A stretch of DNA of 64,000 nucleotides from Rufibacter psychrotolerans. GTDB taxonomy: Bacteria > Bacteroidota > Bacteroidia > Cytophagales > Hymenobacteraceae. The stretch spans positions 1-64,000 of the forward strand of contig NZ_JAFFJV010000014.1 in the NCBI RefSeq assembly GCF_016924645.1. The letters are read 5' to 3'. The notes beneath the pieces are model-generated. The model was given only the letters and a program-made list of their open reading frames with translations, made no database searches and had not been told where the DNA came from. Positions 25,344 to 36,050 of the stretch are shown here, one piece after another. Position 1 is the first letter of the stretch. Every line of letters begins with the position of its first letter. A program made the position numbers and the translations under genes.

Positions 25344-25344
25344 G

Positions 25345-25374
25345 CAAAGATACAAACACATTCTTTGGCTGCAA
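25345..25374 (-). promoter_or_regulatory. SRP RNA promoter (TTG-N19-TATCTTTG)
   Basis: On the minus strand a TTG at 25372-25374 is followed after 19 bases by TATCTTTG (25345-25352), a full match to the Bacteroidota primary sigma factor consensus. Confidence 0.75.
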
Positions 25375-25377
25375 GCT

Positions 25378-25413
25378 ATTTGGGGCAAGTTTTTCAAAAA
25401 AAGTACCCAAAAC
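25378..25413. repeat. Dispersed 36-bp palindrome copy
   Basis: ATTTGGGGCAAGTTTTTC and AAAAAAAGTACCCAAAAC, just upstream of the SRP RNA promoter and overlapping nothing coding. Confidence 0.5.
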
Positions 25414-25441
25414 GTCTTCCCCTGGGCCGTTAAAACAAGTA

Positions 25442-25477
25442 AGCCACAGAAAGCTAATTGGTTAGGCTTCTGTGGCT
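25442..25477 (-). terminator. Hairpin terminator of the lipoprotein gene
   Basis: AGCCACAGAA and TTCTGTGGCT arms; on the minus strand the hairpin is followed by TACTTGTTTTAAC. It lies 26 bases after the stop codon at 25503. Confidence 0.65.
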
Positions 25478-25502
25478 CACGAAAGAAAAGGCAAAAGAAA
25501 AA

Positions 25503-26159
25503 TCAATCGCGCTTTTTCAGGTTGTCAAACACCAGGTTGAGGTTTCGGCTGGAGCCGCTGTTCCGCAGCACGGTGCCCTCGCGGTTGGGGAACGCGTAGG
25601 TGGGCACGTAGTAGTCCAAGCCTAGCTTCAGGTTAGCGATCTGCCCGCTGATGGTTTTGGTGGCCTCATTGATCTGCAGGCTCACGGTGCCGTCTAGCAC
25701 TTTAACAAAGCCCGGCGACATGGCCCCGCTCTCATCGGCAAAGGTCTGGCCGTTCTGCACGCCCACGGCCGTGGCGTCTTTCAAAGACAGCGTGGCGGGC
25801 AGGTTCTGCAGGGTGCGGTTCTTGAAGTGGATGGAAACCCAGGACCGGTTGTCTACCAGTGAAGTGTCTTTGAAATAAAGGGTGATGCCGTTGTTCTCCT
25901 CGTAAAAGTACGCCACCATTTTATCCTGCGCGGCCACCTGGTAGGTCTTGCCCCGCAGTTTCTGGTACGCATCGGGGTAGGAATCCCTGAAAGCGGGGTC
26001 TACCTTCATGCTGTCTACCATGGAAAAGGTGGTATGGGTGGGGCCCACCCCGGAAACAGGGTCAGAGGTGTCTGAGTCTGCTTCACAGCCTACCAGCAGG
26101 GAGGCGGTGAACAGCACCCCCAGCGCGGCCCGTATTGGAAGAAGTAAAGTTTTGAACAT
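25503..26159 (-). CDS. Hypothetical lipoprotein
   Basis: A 218-residue secreted lipoprotein: MFKTLLLPIRAALGVLF is a signal sequence with lipobox ending LLVGC, followed by an acidic, Asp/Ser-rich linker. The body has alternating hydrophobic segments (KTYQVAAQDKMVAYFYEENN, TLYFKDTSLVDNRSWVSIHF, ATLSLKDATAVGVQNGQTFAD) that suggest a beta-sandwich, perhaps a lipocalin-like or immunoglobulin-like fold. I do not recognise the family. The ATG at 26159 is chosen because it begins a proper signal peptide; the frame extends 43 codons further upstream without one. Confidence 0.78.
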   Translation of the reverse strand: MFKTLLLPIRAALGVLFTASLLVGCEADSDTSDPVSGVGPTHTTFSMVDSMKVDPAFRDSYPDAYQKLRGKTYQVAAQDKMVAYFYEENNGITLYFKDTSLVDNRSWVSIHFKNRTLQNLPATLSLKDATAVGVQNGQTFADESGAMSPGFVKVLDGTVSLQINEATKTISGQIANLKLGLDYYVPTYAFPNREGTVLRNSGSSRNLNLVFDNLKKRD

Positions 26160-26300
26160 GGAATATCGTGACGTAACGTTCGTTTCTGTTTTAGTAACCG
26201 GTCCGGTAGCCTGCCAGAATGGCCAGCTACAAGCCGGTCTTGATTGTAAAGGTTGGTTGCAAAATACGTGCCTTGTTTTTGGTTTCATAAAATAGCGCCT

Positions 26301-26336
26301 TTTTTGCTGCTATTTTTTACAAAACCGGAGTAAAAC
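26301..26336. repeat. Dispersed palindrome copy, degenerate
   Basis: TTTTTGCTGCTATTTTTTAC and AAAACCGGAGTAAAAC, in the divergent gap between the lipoprotein and guaA. Confidence 0.45.
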
Positions 26337-26432
26337 GGGTCCTGGGCTTGGCCAGCCTTTACATCAGACAGGCCGTGGCGGGCTCTCCCCTACTCTGCTG
26401 TAAATTCATTTTCATGTTTTAAAACCCGCGTG

Positions 26433-26440
26433 TACCTTTG
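26433..26440 (+). promoter_or_regulatory. TACCTTTG -7 element at the guaA start
   Basis: The element ends three bases before the guaA ATG (26444). If the usual spacing applies, transcription would start at or next to the A of the start codon, that is, a leaderless message. Confidence 0.5.
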
Positions 26441-26443
26441 CAC

Positions 26444-27972
<1,529 letters not shown>

Positions 27973-27973
<1 letters not shown>

Positions 27974-27996
27974 GTTTTAAGGCTATTTTTTAGAAT
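27973..27996 (+). repeat. Half copy of the palindrome before a start codon
   Basis: GTTTTAAGGCTATTTTTTAG lies between the guaA stop and the next ATG; only the left arm is present. Confidence 0.45.
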
Positions 27997-27999
27997 ACC

Positions 28000-29685
28000 A
28001 TGAAAAAACAGATAGTACTTGCCGTTGCCGGATTGGCGCTCAGCTGGACCGTTCAGGCGCAGTCTAACGCCGACTTGAACACCCGCCTGCAAAACGGCCG
28101 CATTTTGGTAGACCAGCAGAAGTATGAACTGGCCATGGCCGAACTCATGCCCCTCACGCAGGCGGCTACCGGCAAAAGCTACGCGCCAGACGCGGCTTTC
28201 CTGTACAGCGTGGCCGCCGCCAGGCAGAAAAGATGGGCCGAGGCCGACAAAATGCTCACCCAACTCATTTCTGAGCACCAAAACTGGGGCGGCTTAGCCG
28301 ATGCGCACTACCTGCACGGGCAAGTACTGTTTGAAAAGAAAGAATACCTGCGGGCGCTCAAGGCGCTGGAACCCATTCAGGATAAGTCCTTACAAGACGA
28401 CGTGGCGGCCATGAAGCGGCATTACATGCTGCTGCTCCAGGACAAAGCCACGTTCCAGTACCTCATGCGCCAGTTTCCGCAGGACGCTACCCTGGCCAAG
28501 GCCTACGCCGACAAGCTGGTGGGCGGCTGGTTCACCGAGCAGGACCGCCCGCAACTGGAAACCCTGGTGCGCCAGTTCAACCTGGACCGCAGCTACCTGC
28601 AGCGTACCTCGGCGGTCAGGAAAGCGGAGTACAACGTGGCGGTGCTCTTGCCCTTCAACGTGTCAGACGCGGGCGTGACGGTAGACAAAAAGAACCTGTT
28701 CATCACTGATTTTTACGCGGGCCTGCTTGCAGCACAGGACTCGCTGCAGCGGCAGGGTGCGCGGGTGAACGTCTACCCTTATGACACCAAAAACGACACG
28801 GCTCAGATCAGAAAAGTGCTGGAGCAGCCCGAACTGGGCACCATGGACCTGGTGGTGGGGCCCATCTACAAAAACAACAGCGCCTACGCCGCCAAAATAG
28901 CCCAGCAGCGCAACCTCAACATGGTGAACCCTTTCTCCGATGACCTGGAGGTAACCAAAGGCAACCCGTACCTGCACCTGCTGGAAACGTCGGTGGCCAC
29001 CCAGGGGCAGCGCGCGGCGGCCTATGCCTACCAGACGTTCCCCAGGAAAACGGCGGCCGTCATTTATGACAGCGAGAAAGATGACACCACCTTTGCCGGA
29101 AGCTTCAGGCGCACCTACCTGGCCCTGGGCGGGAAAGTGGTCCATTTTCAGAAAATCAACGCTAAGACCAGCGCGAACGTGGGCCCTGCCCTGGCCACTG
29201 TCAACCTCAAAGACCTGGGGGTATTAGTAGTGCAGTCCAGCGCTGCCCCCGTGGCCACCAGCACGGTGAGTTACCTGGAGCAACGGGCCGCTAAAGTACC
29301 GGTGCTGGTCTCGCAGAAGTGGCTGGAAATGCCGCAGATCAGCTTCTCGCAGTTTGATTTTCTGGAGATGTACTTCCTGGCGCCCAAGTACATTGACCTG
29401 GAGAACCCAGCGGTGCAGGAGTTTAAACGGGCCTACACCCGGCGCTACAACCTGCCACCATCGGCGTTCACCTACGCCGGTTTTGAGCTCCTCCACTACT
29501 TCGGCCGGCAACTGCAGGAGAACGGGTACGCGGCGCCACCCCGGTTGAGCGGGGTGCAGCCGGGACGGTTCTACCAGGGCATCGGCTACCAGACCACCAC
29601 CGGAACCCAAGCCCAGGACAATCAGTACCTACCCATTTTAAAGCTGGAAAACGGGCATTTTCTGGTGGTAAACCCGGTGCTTTAA
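28000..29685 (+). CDS. Periplasmic protein: TPR-like region plus type 1 PBP fold
   Basis: A 561-residue exported protein with a clear signal peptide (cleavage near VQAQS, residue 21). Residues 25-200 are helical, with repeats resembling TPR units (ARQKRWAEADKMLTQLISEH, ALKALEPI). From about 215 a periplasmic-binding-protein type 1 fold begins: YNVAVLLPFN, DFYAGLLAAQDSL, VYPYDTKND, MDLVVGPIYKNNS, VNPFSDDLEV and FTYAGFELLHYFG. The layout resembles LpoA-type activators of penicillin-binding proteins and Bacteroidota proteins with a PBP1 domain; no LysM is present. Substrate binding versus protein activation cannot be decided. It is probably co-transcribed with guaA. Confidence 0.75.
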   Translation: MKKQIVLAVAGLALSWTVQAQSNADLNTRLQNGRILVDQQKYELAMAELMPLTQAATGKSYAPDAAFLYSVAAARQKRWAEADKMLTQLISEHQNWGGLADAHYLHGQVLFEKKEYLRALKALEPIQDKSLQDDVAAMKRHYMLLLQDKATFQYLMRQFPQDATLAKAYADKLVGGWFTEQDRPQLETLVRQFNLDRSYLQRTSAVRKAEYNVAVLLPFNVSDAGVTVDKKNLFITDFYAGLLAAQDSLQRQGARVNVYPYDTKNDTAQIRKVLEQPELGTMDLVVGPIYKNNSAYAAKIAQQRNLNMVNPFSDDLEVTKGNPYLHLLETSVATQGQRAAAYAYQTFPRKTAAVIYDSEKDDTTFAGSFRRTYLALGGKVVHFQKINAKTSANVGPALATVNLKDLGVLVVQSSAAPVATSTVSYLEQRAAKVPVLVSQKWLEMPQISFSQFDFLEMYFLAPKYIDLENPAVQEFKRAYTRRYNLPPSAFTYAGFELLHYFGRQLQENGYAAPPRLSGVQPGRFYQGIGYQTTTGTQAQDNQYLPILKLENGHFLVVNPVL

Positions 29686-29691
29686 ATTTAA

Positions 29692-29822
29692 TGAGTGAAT
29701 GAATGATGGAGCGAAGGAGTGAATATAAGACATTCCTCCCGTAGAAGTGTAAGCCCATTCACCCACCTTCTCAATCCATCACCCATTCACTCACCCATTG
29801 ATTCACTCAATCACACATTAGA
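29692..29822. repeat. Inverted array of ATTCACCCA / GAGTGAATG units
   Basis: Left side GAGTGAATGAATGATGGAG, right side CATCACCCATTCACTCACCC and GATTCACTCAATC. The arms are imperfect inverted copies filling the gap before hemL. It is similar in layout to the AATT arrays but differs in unit sequence. Confidence 0.6.
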
Positions 29823-29827
29823 AAACC

Positions 29828-31126
29828 ATGTCACTAACCCATACAACCAGCCAGGCGCTCTTTCAGCGGGCTCAGCAATCAATTCCAGGTGGGGTAAACT
29901 CGCCGGTGCGGGCCTTCAGAGCCGTTGGCGGACAGCCCTTGTTCCTTACCTCGGCCAAAGGCGCTTTCCTTTTTGACGAGGACGGCAACCGTTACCTGGA
30001 CCTGATCAACTCCTGGGGTCCCATGATCCTGGGCCACGCCCACGAGGTGGTGGAGCAAGCCGTGCGCGACGCCTTGCCGGGTTCACTTTCGTTCGGGGCC
30101 CCCACGCGCCGCGAGATTGAGATGGCCGAACTCATCATCAGCATGGTCCCCAGCGTGGAGAAAGTGCGCATGGTGAACTCCGGTACCGAAGCTACCATGT
30201 CGGCCATTCGGGTGGCCAGGGGCTATACCGGCCGCGACAAGATCATCAAGTTTGAAGGCTGCTATCACGGCCACGGCGATTCTTTCCTGATTGCCGCCGG
30301 CAGCGGGGCCGTTACCCTGGGCGTGCCCGACAGCCCCGGCGTAACCAAAGGCGTGGCCAATGACACCCTCACCGCCCCTTACAATGACCTGGCCGCAGTG
30401 CAAACGCTGATTGACGCGAACCCGACCCAGATCGCGGCCATCATCCTGGAACCGGTGGTGGGCAACATGGGCCTGGTACCGCCCGCTGAGGGCTTTTTGC
30501 AAGGCCTGCGCGAGCTGTGCACCAAGGAAGGCATCGTGCTTATCTTTGACGAAGTGATGACCGGTTTCCGGTTGGCCAAAGGCGGCGCCCAGGAGCTGTA
30601 CGGCATCATGCCCGACATGACCACCTTGGGCAAGATCATCGGTGGCGGCATGCCAGTGGGGGCCTACGGCGGAAAGGCTGAGATCATGAACGCGGTGGCC
30701 CCGGCCGGTCCGGTGTACCAGGCGGGAACGCTGTCGGGGAACCCCATTGCCATGTCGGCAGGATTGGCGGCTTTGACTTACCTGAACGAGCATCCGGAGA
30801 TTTACGCCCATTTACAGCAAATCACCGACAAACTGGTGAACGGCACCCGTCAGAACCTGCAGCAAGTGGGCCTGAACTACACCGTGAACCAGGTGGGTTC
30901 CATGTTCAGCCTGTTCTTCACCGATGAACCCGTGACCGATTTTACCTCGGCCAAGACTTCTTCATTGCAGACCTTCGGGCGGTATTTCCACGAGATGCTG
31001 CAGCGCGGCATTTACCTAGCCCCCTCGCAGTTTGAGACCCTGTTTGTGTCAGCGGCCATCGCCAACGAGCTTGCCGACGAATACCTGGCAGCCAACCTGG
31101 AAGCCCTGCAAGCAGCCACTGCGTAA
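29828..31126 (+). CDS. hemL: Glutamate-1-semialdehyde 2,1-aminomutase
   Basis: A 432-residue PLP enzyme making 5-aminolevulinate in the C5 pathway of tetrapyrrole synthesis. N-terminal [20 protein letters not shown], substrate segment [36 protein letters not shown], and the PLP lysine Lys269 in [18 protein letters not shown] are diagnostic and separate it from ornithine or GABA aminotransferases. Length is normal for the family. It is followed by a strong terminator, and hemA or other haem genes are not adjacent. Confidence 0.97.
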   Translation: MSLTHTTSQALFQRAQQSIPGGVNSPVRAFRAVGGQPLFLTSAKGAFLFDEDGNRYLDLINSWGPMILGHAHEVVEQAVRDALPGSLSFGAPTRREIEMAELIISMVPSVEKVRMVNSGTEATMSAIRVARGYTGRDKIIKFEGCYHGHGDSFLIAAGSGAVTLGVPDSPGVTKGVANDTLTAPYNDLAAVQTLIDANPTQIAAIILEPVVGNMGLVPPAEGFLQGLRELCTKEGIVLIFDEVMTGFRLAKGGAQELYGIMPDMTTLGKIIGGGMPVGAYGGKAEIMNAVAPAGPVYQAGTLSGNPIAMSAGLAALTYLNEHPEIYAHLQQITDKLVNGTRQNLQQVGLNYTVNQVGSMFSLFFTDEPVTDFTSAKTSSLQTFGRYFHEMLQRGIYLAPSQFETLFVSAAIANELADEYLAANLEALQAATA

Positions 31127-31146
31127 GCCTTATGGCAACCAGCAAC

Positions 31147-31188
31147 AAACAGAAACGGCACCTGAAGGTTCAGGTGCCGTTTCTGTTT
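31147..31188 (+). terminator. Strong hemL terminator, 20-bp stem
   Basis: AAACAGAAACGGCACCTGAA and its perfect inverse complement separated by GG, followed by TTTTC-type sequence. It is the longest perfect terminator stem in the window. The rest of the gap up to 31480 holds a palindrome copy and no gene or riboswitch-like structure that I can see. Confidence 0.85.
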
Positions 31189-31359
31189 TCACCTTACAAA
31201 TGGAAAAGCAGCCTCAAAACCCAAAGGCGGTTTTACGCTTGTATTCATTTGCATGGCTATGATCACTCTTCTTCCCACCTGAAGGTATAGTATTCCTTAG
31301 TCACGGAACGGATCAGAGGTTCAAACTAGATGTACTTTGCTGCTTTGTTGCGGATTTCT

Positions 31360-31395
31360 GTTTCAGGGCCTTTTTCCCTGAAACTGCCCTGAAAC
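31360..31395. repeat. Dispersed 36-bp palindrome copy
   Basis: GTTTCAGGGCCTTTTTCCC and GAAACTGCCCTGAAAC, between hemL and the permease gene. Confidence 0.75.
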
Positions 31396-31480
31396 AGGGG
31401 TACTAGCGGCAGTGCCTTTTACCGCCAACAGCACTCTTCCACGCTTTACGTATACACATCACGCACCCACCAATTGACCC

Positions 31481-32791
31481 ATGACCTCCTTCTTTGACCT
31501 GAAGAAAAACGGCACCACGGTACAGACCGAAATCATTGCCGGTCTTTCTTCTTTTCTGGCTACTTCCTACATCATTGTGGTCAACCCCAGCATCCTGAGC
31601 CAGGCGGGCATGCCCTTCTCGGCGGTGCTCACGGCCACGGTGCTGGTGTGTTTTTTCAGCAGCCTCATGATGGGTCTGTACGCCAAGAACCCCATCCTGG
31701 TGGCCCCGGGCATGGGCCTCAATGCCTTCTTCACGTTTACGGCGGTGCTGGGCATGAAAGTGCCGTGGCCCATTGCGCTGGGGGCGGTGTTCTGGTCGGG
31801 CATCGTGTTTTTGCTGCTGTCGGCGTTCAACATCAGAACGTACATCATCAAGGCTATCCCTCGGCCCCTCCGGTACGCCATTGCGGCGGGGATTGGCTTG
31901 TTTATCTCCCTGATTGGCTTTTCCAACGCCAGGTTTGTGACGGCCAACCCGGCCACCATCATCGGCATTGGCCAGTTAACGCCCGGGGTGCTCACCTTTA
32001 TTGCCGGCCTGTTGGTCACGGCGGTGCTGGTGACCCGGCAGGTAAAGGGCGGCATTCTGATCGGTATTTTGTTCACCACGCTGGCGGCCTACCCTATTGG
32101 GCGGTGGTGGGGTCTGGAGGGAACGACTGGTCCCTTGGTGAATTTGCAGGGTGTCTTCTCGGCGCCTGATTTCAGCCTGTTTTTTCAATTAGACCTGGTA
32201 AACTCCCTGCAGTGGGCGGTGGTGCCGGTGATTTTCGCGTTTGTCTTCACTGATATGTTTGACAGCCTTTCTACCCTGGTGGGCCTGGCCGAAGCCGCCA
32301 ACCTGCTGGACGAGCGAGGCGAACCCCGCAACGTGAAGCGGTCGCTCATGGTAGACGCCATTGCCACCACCATGGCGGGACTGGTGGGCTCCAGCCCGGG
32401 CACGGCCTACATTGAGTCGGCGGTGGGCATTGAGGCGGGCGGGCGCACCGGGCTCACGGCAGTGGTAGGCGCGCTCCTGTTTCTGCCGTTCCTGTTTCTG
32501 GCGCCGCTGCTTTCGGTGGTGCCGGCCATTGCCACCGCGCCGGCCGTGGTGCTGGTGGGCGTGTTTATGGTGCGGCCGGTGACCAAGATCAACTGGGGCC
32601 AACTGGATGAGGCTATTCCCGCTTTTCTGGCCATGGTGCTCATTCCCTTCTCCTACTCCATCACGCAGGGCATTATCTGGGGATTCCTCTCCTGGACCGC
32701 CCTCAAGCTCATCTCCGGGAAGAAGCAAGACGTGACCCTGCCCCTGCTGATTGTAGACGTGTTTTGCATCATCGCCTTAATCTTGCATTAA
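31481..32791 (+). CDS. NCS2 family purine permease (AzgA-like)
   Basis: A 436-residue inner-membrane transporter with about 12-14 hydrophobic helices. The AzgA/PbuG subgroup motifs are VAPGMGLNAFFTFT in helix 3, FVFTDMFDSLSTLVGLAEAANLL in helix 8 and SSPGTAYIESAVGIEAGGRTGL in the substrate region. These point to adenine, guanine or hypoxanthine uptake by proton symport rather than uracil or xanthine. It begins after its own leader of about 290 bases. Together with guaD and guaA it fits purine salvage. Confidence 0.9.
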   Translation: MTSFFDLKKNGTTVQTEIIAGLSSFLATSYIIVVNPSILSQAGMPFSAVLTATVLVCFFSSLMMGLYAKNPILVAPGMGLNAFFTFTAVLGMKVPWPIALGAVFWSGIVFLLLSAFNIRTYIIKAIPRPLRYAIAAGIGLFISLIGFSNARFVTANPATIIGIGQLTPGVLTFIAGLLVTAVLVTRQVKGGILIGILFTTLAAYPIGRWWGLEGTTGPLVNLQGVFSAPDFSLFFQLDLVNSLQWAVVPVIFAFVFTDMFDSLSTLVGLAEAANLLDERGEPRNVKRSLMVDAIATTMAGLVGSSPGTAYIESAVGIEAGGRTGLTAVVGALLFLPFLFLAPLLSVVPAIATAPAVVLVGVFMVRPVTKINWGQLDEAIPAFLAMVLIPFSYSITQGIIWGFLSWTALKLISGKKQDVTLPLLIVDVFCIIALILH

Positions 32792-32795
32792 TCGC

Positions 32796-32830
32796 GTTTT
32801 AGGGGCTTTTTTCGTGAAACAGGTCGAAAC
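32796..32830. repeat. Dispersed palindrome copy
   Basis: GTTTTAGGGGCTTTTTTC and GTGAAACAGGTCGAAAC, five bases after the permease stop codon. Confidence 0.65.
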
Positions 32831-32877
32831 CAAGCCCCACTGCTGCACCTGAGGTAGAGCGGCAGGTACTATCTCTA

Positions 32878-33996
32878 CTAGAGTTTGTAGCCCAACCCAA
32901 ACCTGATGGTTTGATAGCTTCCCTTCTTGCCCGAGGTCTCTATCTCTACCTTCTCAAATGGATGGGTTCTGATTTTGTAGCTTGAGAAGCTGATGCCCAG
33001 CATGTATCTTGCTTTGTAGTCAAGGGAGGCGTTCAGGTTATATCCCACCCCTACTTTCTCAAAATCAACTTTATCCTTAATGCTTTCTTCTGCCTGCAGG
33101 GGGCGTACCTGGCTGTTCAGGTCATAGGATAGACCCAGCCCCGGGCCAATGGAGAAGGTAACAGGTTCATTGATGTAGAATCTGTAAACAAAATGAGGCT
33201 CCACCAACAGATGGTATAATTGCACCTCATTGGCTTGGGATGAGAAAGAAGCCCTTTGATACAGAACCGGGGTGACCAGGAAAAGCTTTCTGTGATACTT
33301 GTAATGTAAGATGGCTCCCACACTCAACGTTGCTGCGGTAGAGAACTCCTTAGATTCATTTTTAAAGGAAAGCGATGAGGCGTTCACAGACCCAAAAGCA
33401 AACACGCCTACCTGCTCGGGGCTCTTGTACCTTTCGGCAACGTATTTATCAGGGTGCTTGTAGGTGTTGTAAGCAGAGACAAACTCAGCCAAGGATTTGA
33501 ACTCATAAAATGGCCTTTTCTGCGTAGATGTCACAAACTCATTGTAATCTGGCAGGTAACCGGCAAAGAAAGCGCTAAGCTGGTACTGGTGGGGTTGCAA
33601 GCTGGTAAATTCTTCGCCTTCCTTTGTTACATAGTAGACCGGTTCTCCTTTCTCAGAGATGGATTGCCCCAACGAAACCGGGCCATGCACCACCACTTCA
33701 ATCAGCTTTTTACCGGCACCTTCCGTAACATGGTAAGTCTTGAAGAATCTTGCACCCAGGGAATAAGAGTGCACAGAACAGGCAGGTAGGGTTGTTTTTC
33801 CCTTATGGTCTATGAAGGTAACTTTATCCTCATTCGTCCAATTCTGATTCTCAATTATTCTAATGTTTGCCAGGGTGTCTTGAGAGGCTAGGATGATTTC
33901 GTTATCACCCTTTTGAGCTGTCGACTGCCCGTTTGCCACTTGGATAATGAGAAAACAAAAGAAAGCAATGAGAGTGCGCTTGGCGGTACAGAACAT
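32878..33996 (-). CDS. Hypothetical exported beta-barrel-like protein
   Basis: A 372-residue protein with a signal peptide (MFCTAKRTLIAFFCFLIIQV, cleavage near NGQS). The first half is soluble and strand-rich (DTLANIRIIENQNW, KTYHVTEGAGKKLIEVVV). The second half, from about residue 195, has alternating strands with aromatic girdles (VGVFAFGSVNASSLSF, FYINEPVTFSIGPGLGLSYDL, ARYMLGISFSSYKIRTH) and ends TIRFGLGYKL, with a terminal hydrophobic residue as in outer-membrane barrels. It resembles the many PorT-like or OmpW-like Bacteroidota outer-membrane proteins, but no exact family is assigned. Its codon usage looks more AT-rich than its neighbours. Confidence 0.7.
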   Translation of the reverse strand: MFCTAKRTLIAFFCFLIIQVANGQSTAQKGDNEIILASQDTLANIRIIENQNWTNEDKVTFIDHKGKTTLPACSVHSYSLGARFFKTYHVTEGAGKKLIEVVVHGPVSLGQSISEKGEPVYYVTKEGEEFTSLQPHQYQLSAFFAGYLPDYNEFVTSTQKRPFYEFKSLAEFVSAYNTYKHPDKYVAERYKSPEQVGVFAFGSVNASSLSFKNESKEFSTAATLSVGAILHYKYHRKLFLVTPVLYQRASFSSQANEVQLYHLLVEPHFVYRFYINEPVTFSIGPGLGLSYDLNSQVRPLQAEESIKDKVDFEKVGVGYNLNASLDYKARYMLGISFSSYKIRTHPFEKVEIETSGKKGSYQTIRFGLGYKL

Positions 33997-34030
33997 AGAT
34001 GTAATACGTAGATAGAGAGGCTATAAATCT

Positions 34031-34038
34031 CAAATGTA
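34031..34038 (-). promoter_or_regulatory. Bacteroidota -7 element TACATTTG
   Basis: Read on the minus strand, 34 bases before the start codon of the barrel-like protein gene. Confidence 0.5.
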
Positions 34039-34204
34039 CACAAAAGCACAGCAGCTTCGCTATAAGATAAAAACCTTCTTGCATTGGAATAATGCGCGTA
34101 GTAGTCTTATAATGGATACCACAAGGGTTTAGAAGGAAAAGGTGGGACGAGTAGCAATCAACTTCTGAAACATCCGTTCCTGCTATACACCACAAATCGC
34201 TACA

Positions 34205-34594
34205 ATGTCACGAAAATTCAGCCTGAACATTCCCGTTTCCGAAACCGATATTGACGCCCTGGGCCACGTGAACAACGTGGTGTACCTGCGCTGGGTGCAG
34301 GAGGTGTCTGCCGCGCACTGGGGGCACGTGGCTCCCAAGGAGCTGCAGGAGAAGTTTCTGTGGGTAGTGCTGCGGCACGAGATTGACTTCCACAAACCTG
34401 CTTTTGCCGGGGAAACGGTGACCGGAGTTACCTGGGTGGGCGGTTACCAGGGAGCCAAGTTTGAGCGGTTTGTGAGTTTGTACCGGGCCGGCACCGAGGA
34501 ACTCCTGGCCGCCGCCAAGACCACCTGGTGCCTGTTAGACGCCAAGACCCTCCGGCCCAAACGGATTGAACAGAACCTGCTGGATCTGCTGTAG
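34205..34594 (+). CDS. Acyl-CoA thioesterase, 4HBT hotdog family
   Basis: A 129-residue single hotdog domain. The catalytic-helix motif is TDIDALGHVNNVVYLRWVQE, with the conserved Asp and the HVNN turn, and the strand VVLRHEIDFHKPAFAGETV follows the YbgC/FadM type. It should hydrolyse acyl-CoA or acyl-ACP, but chain specificity is not predictable. It is monocistronic; the GH5 gene starts 160 bases downstream. It differs from the MenI-type hotdog protein at 50079, which belongs to the PaaI branch. Confidence 0.88.
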   Translation: MSRKFSLNIPVSETDIDALGHVNNVVYLRWVQEVSAAHWGHVAPKELQEKFLWVVLRHEIDFHKPAFAGETVTGVTWVGGYQGAKFERFVSLYRAGTEELLAAAKTTWCLLDAKTLRPKRIEQNLLDLL

Positions 34595-34754
34595 CCCCCT
34601 CCCGCAGCCCCGTAAACCTTCTCCGCTTGTGGTCCTTGCTGCGTTGAAAGTGCGCTGGGTGCGAGATTCAGGTCAAAGAATTGCTAAAGGAGTGTTATGC
34701 CGGTTCAGGGAATTCTGCCTTACTTTAAGGACCAACTTTCTTCTGTTAAGTTAT

Positions 34755-35735
34755 ATGATGCTCAGAAAAATACTTCCTGCCCTGCTGCTGATGGGGGGCA
34801 GTTTGGTGGCCTCTGCCCAGACCGTGAAAGAGCACGGCGCGCTGCACGTAGAAGGAACCCAGCTAAAGGATAAAACGGGACAGCCCCTAATGCTACGGGG
34901 CATGAGTTTTGGCTGGCACAACTTCTGGCCTCGCTTCTACACCCCAGAAACCGTGAGCTGGCTCAAGAAAGACTGGAAGATCAACGTGATCAGGGCGGCC
35001 ATGGGCATTGAGCCAAAGGACGGCTACAAAGAAAAACCCGACTGGTCCAAAGAGAAGATCAAGGCGGTGGTAGACGGCGCCATCAAGGAAGATCTCTACG
35101 TGATCATAGATTGGCACAGCCACAACATCAACCTGCCCGAGGCCAAGGCCTTTTTCACCGAGATGGCCCAGACCTACGGCCAGCAACCGCACGTGATCTA
35201 CGAGATCTTCAACGAGCCCGATGAGGAATCCTGGGCCGAGGTAAAAGCCTACTCCGAGGAACTTATCAAGACCATCCGGGCCATTGACCCAGACAACCTC
35301 ATTCTGGTAGGTACGCCCCACTGGGACCAGGACGTGCACCTGGCCGCTGATGACCCCATAAAGGGAGAGAAGAACCTCATGTACACCCTGCACTTCTACG
35401 CGGCTACCCACAAGCAGGAACTCCGCAAACGCGGCGATTACGCCCTGCGCAAAGGCCTGCCCCTCTTCATCTCAGAGTCGGCGGGCATGGAAGCCACCGG
35501 CGACGGTCCCTTGAACGAGGCCGAGTGGCAGAAATGGATTGACTGGGCCGAAAAGAACAAAATCAGTTGGGTGACCTGGTCGGTGTCAGACAAAGATGAA
35601 ACGTGCTCGGTCCTGCTGCCCACCGCTTCCTCCACCGGCAACTGGAAAGACAGCGACCTGAAACCATCGGGCCTCAAGAGCCGCGAACTGATCAGGAAAT
35701 ACAACAGCCAACCCCAGAAGAGAGCCCAGAAGTAG
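34755..35735 (+). CDS. Secreted cellulase-like glycoside hydrolase family 5
   Basis: A 326-residue exported GH5 enzyme. MMLRKILPALLLMGGSLVASAQ is a signal peptide, so the ATG at 34755 (or 34758) is chosen over the longer frame beginning inside the thioesterase gene. The (beta/alpha)8 domain shows LMLRGMSFGWHNFWPRFY, YVIIDWHSHN, the acid/base Glu in VIYEIFNEPDEESW, HFYAATHKQELR and the nucleophile Glu in LPLFISESAGMEATG. These match GH5 subfamily 2 type endoglucanases. No carbohydrate-binding module or T9SS C-terminal sorting domain is attached, so export is probably to the periplasm or by another route. Confidence 0.9.
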   Translation: MMLRKILPALLLMGGSLVASAQTVKEHGALHVEGTQLKDKTGQPLMLRGMSFGWHNFWPRFYTPETVSWLKKDWKINVIRAAMGIEPKDGYKEKPDWSKEKIKAVVDGAIKEDLYVIIDWHSHNINLPEAKAFFTEMAQTYGQQPHVIYEIFNEPDEESWAEVKAYSEELIKTIRAIDPDNLILVGTPHWDQDVHLAADDPIKGEKNLMYTLHFYAATHKQELRKRGDYALRKGLPLFISESAGMEATGDGPLNEAEWQKWIDWAEKNKISWVTWSVSDKDETCSVLLPTASSTGNWKDSDLKPSGLKSRELIRKYNSQPQKRAQK

Positions 35736-35791
35736 ACCCGCTATTTTTGGTAGTCATAAATTTAAAGGGTTACCGCCGCTTTGCTAAACCA

Positions 35792-35829
35792 GAACGCCCG
35801 AGCCTTTTCAAAGGGCTGCGGGCGTTTTC
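35792..35829 (+). terminator. Hairpin terminator after GH5
   Basis: AACGCCCG and CGGGCGTT outer arms with an inner AGCC-TTTTCAAA-GGGCT stem, then TTTTC. It is 57 bases after the GH5 stop codon. Confidence 0.7.
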
Positions 35830-35918
35830 TGTTCAAGCCAGTTTGGCCGTTAGCGCAGCAGATTGCCCTTACCCTAGGAAGATTGTAAAGCCGGCTCATG
35901 GTAAGCAGAAATCAGCGG

Positions 35919-35953
35919 GTTTCTGCGCTGTTTTCGGCAAATTAGTCCAAAAG
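35919..35953. repeat. Dispersed palindrome copy, degenerate
   Basis: GTTTCTGCGCTGTTTTCGG and CAAATTAGTCCAAAAG. A further hairpin, GGTGAAAAC and GTTTTCACC (35962-35991), follows before dcd. No gene is visible in the 35736-36050 gap. Confidence 0.5.
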
Positions 35954-36050
35954 TAAAATCTGGTGAAAACAGCGATTCTGCCGTTTTCACCCGTGGCAAG
36001 AACCGGATTTTACCCGTACCTTGCGTTCTAAATTATACCAACGCATTCGT

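Noticed and set aside
31189-31480. Purine riboswitch before the permease
   Set aside because: The leader was inspected for the conserved three-way junction and loop sequences; none were seen, only a palindrome copy.
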